Shown here piece after piece: positions 63,947 to 64,000 of a stretch of 64,000 bases of DNA. The notes below the pieces were generated by a model that had not been told where the DNA came from, did not search any database, and worked only from the letters and a program-made list of their open reading frames with translations. Location: NCBI RefSeq assembly GCF_030811835.1, contig NZ_JAUSRO010000011.1, positions 62,001 to 126,000 on the forward strand, given 5' to 3'. The translations under genes were made by a program, and so were the position numbers. The first letter of the stretch is position 1. Each line of letters begins with the position of its first letter. The DNA comes from Variovorax ginsengisoli. GTDB taxonomy: Bacteria > Pseudomonadota > Gammaproteobacteria > Burkholderiales > Burkholderiaceae_C.

Positions 63947-64000
63947 GGAAAAAGCTCTGGAGGGACGAATGCCCGCATCGTCTCGCGAGCCATACAGACT

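Overview
The window is a dense stretch of chromosome from a high-GC betaproteobacterium, most likely a Variovorax-like member of the Comamonadaceae. I infer this from gene content: an oxyR/recG block, PhaM, DUF3567, DUF2145, DUF3597, Bug-type binding proteins and a GC-rich interspersed repeat. I count about 58 protein genes and no tRNA, rRNA, CRISPR, insertion sequence or prophage. The largest gene-free gaps are about 200 bases, and those over about 80 bases mostly carry a palindrome, promoter-like hexamers or a repeat.

Layout. 1-9.3 kb: oxyR (cut by the window edge), a divergent epimerase/LysR pair, recG with an overlapping TIGR01777 epimerase and a DUF4166 gene, then divergent queA-tgt ending in a strong terminator. 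9.3-12.8 kb: a cluster of envelope proteins of unknown function (DUF3597, coiled-coil/zinc-ribbon, DUF2145, hydrophobic secreted protein) and a YiaA/B-family gene. 13-18.7 kb: a fused lysophospholipid transporter-acyltransferase coupled to a PAP2 phosphatase, an XRE regulator, a FIST sensor and PhaM. 18.7-23.5 kb: a probable copper cluster (DUF2946, TonB receptor, YcnI-PCuAC fusion) behind a TraB/GumN gene. 23.7-30.6 kb: VOC protein, then an aromatic hydroxylase locus (Bug, DUF2783, FAD monooxygenase, LuxR regulator, Fah-type hydrolase), DUF3108 and DUF3567.

30.6-45 kb: AbrB-type membrane protein, ChaN lipoprotein, omega-transaminase, purU, glcD, a YXWGXW protein, a single-chain biotin carboxylase/carboxyltransferase with an acyl-CoA ligase, TetR, branched-chain-type binding protein and arginase. 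45-53 kb: a 3-dehydroshikimate dehydratase and MHS transporter, which together would let the cell take up shikimate or quinate-type compounds and make protocatechuate, then a receiver protein, DUF2242, a P-loop kinase, glutamate dehydrogenase and an IclR regulator. 53-64 kb: a six-gene uptake and catabolic operon (FAD oxidase, PotD/PotA/fused PotBC, DHDPS-like lyase, FMN 2-hydroxyacid oxidase) behind a long palindrome, preceded by putA.

The most unusual signal is a repeat family seen three times. Two copies sit directly after the stop codons of minus-strand genes (9.3 kb and 40.4 kb). A third, more diverged copy lies in frame inside putA (62.7 kb), adding about 28 residues to the proline dehydrogenase domain. 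Several operators (22.48, 27.13, 42.21, 45.25 and 60.78 kb) and a set of genes whose -10-like hexamer sits 5-11 bases before the ATG (probably leaderless) are also recorded.
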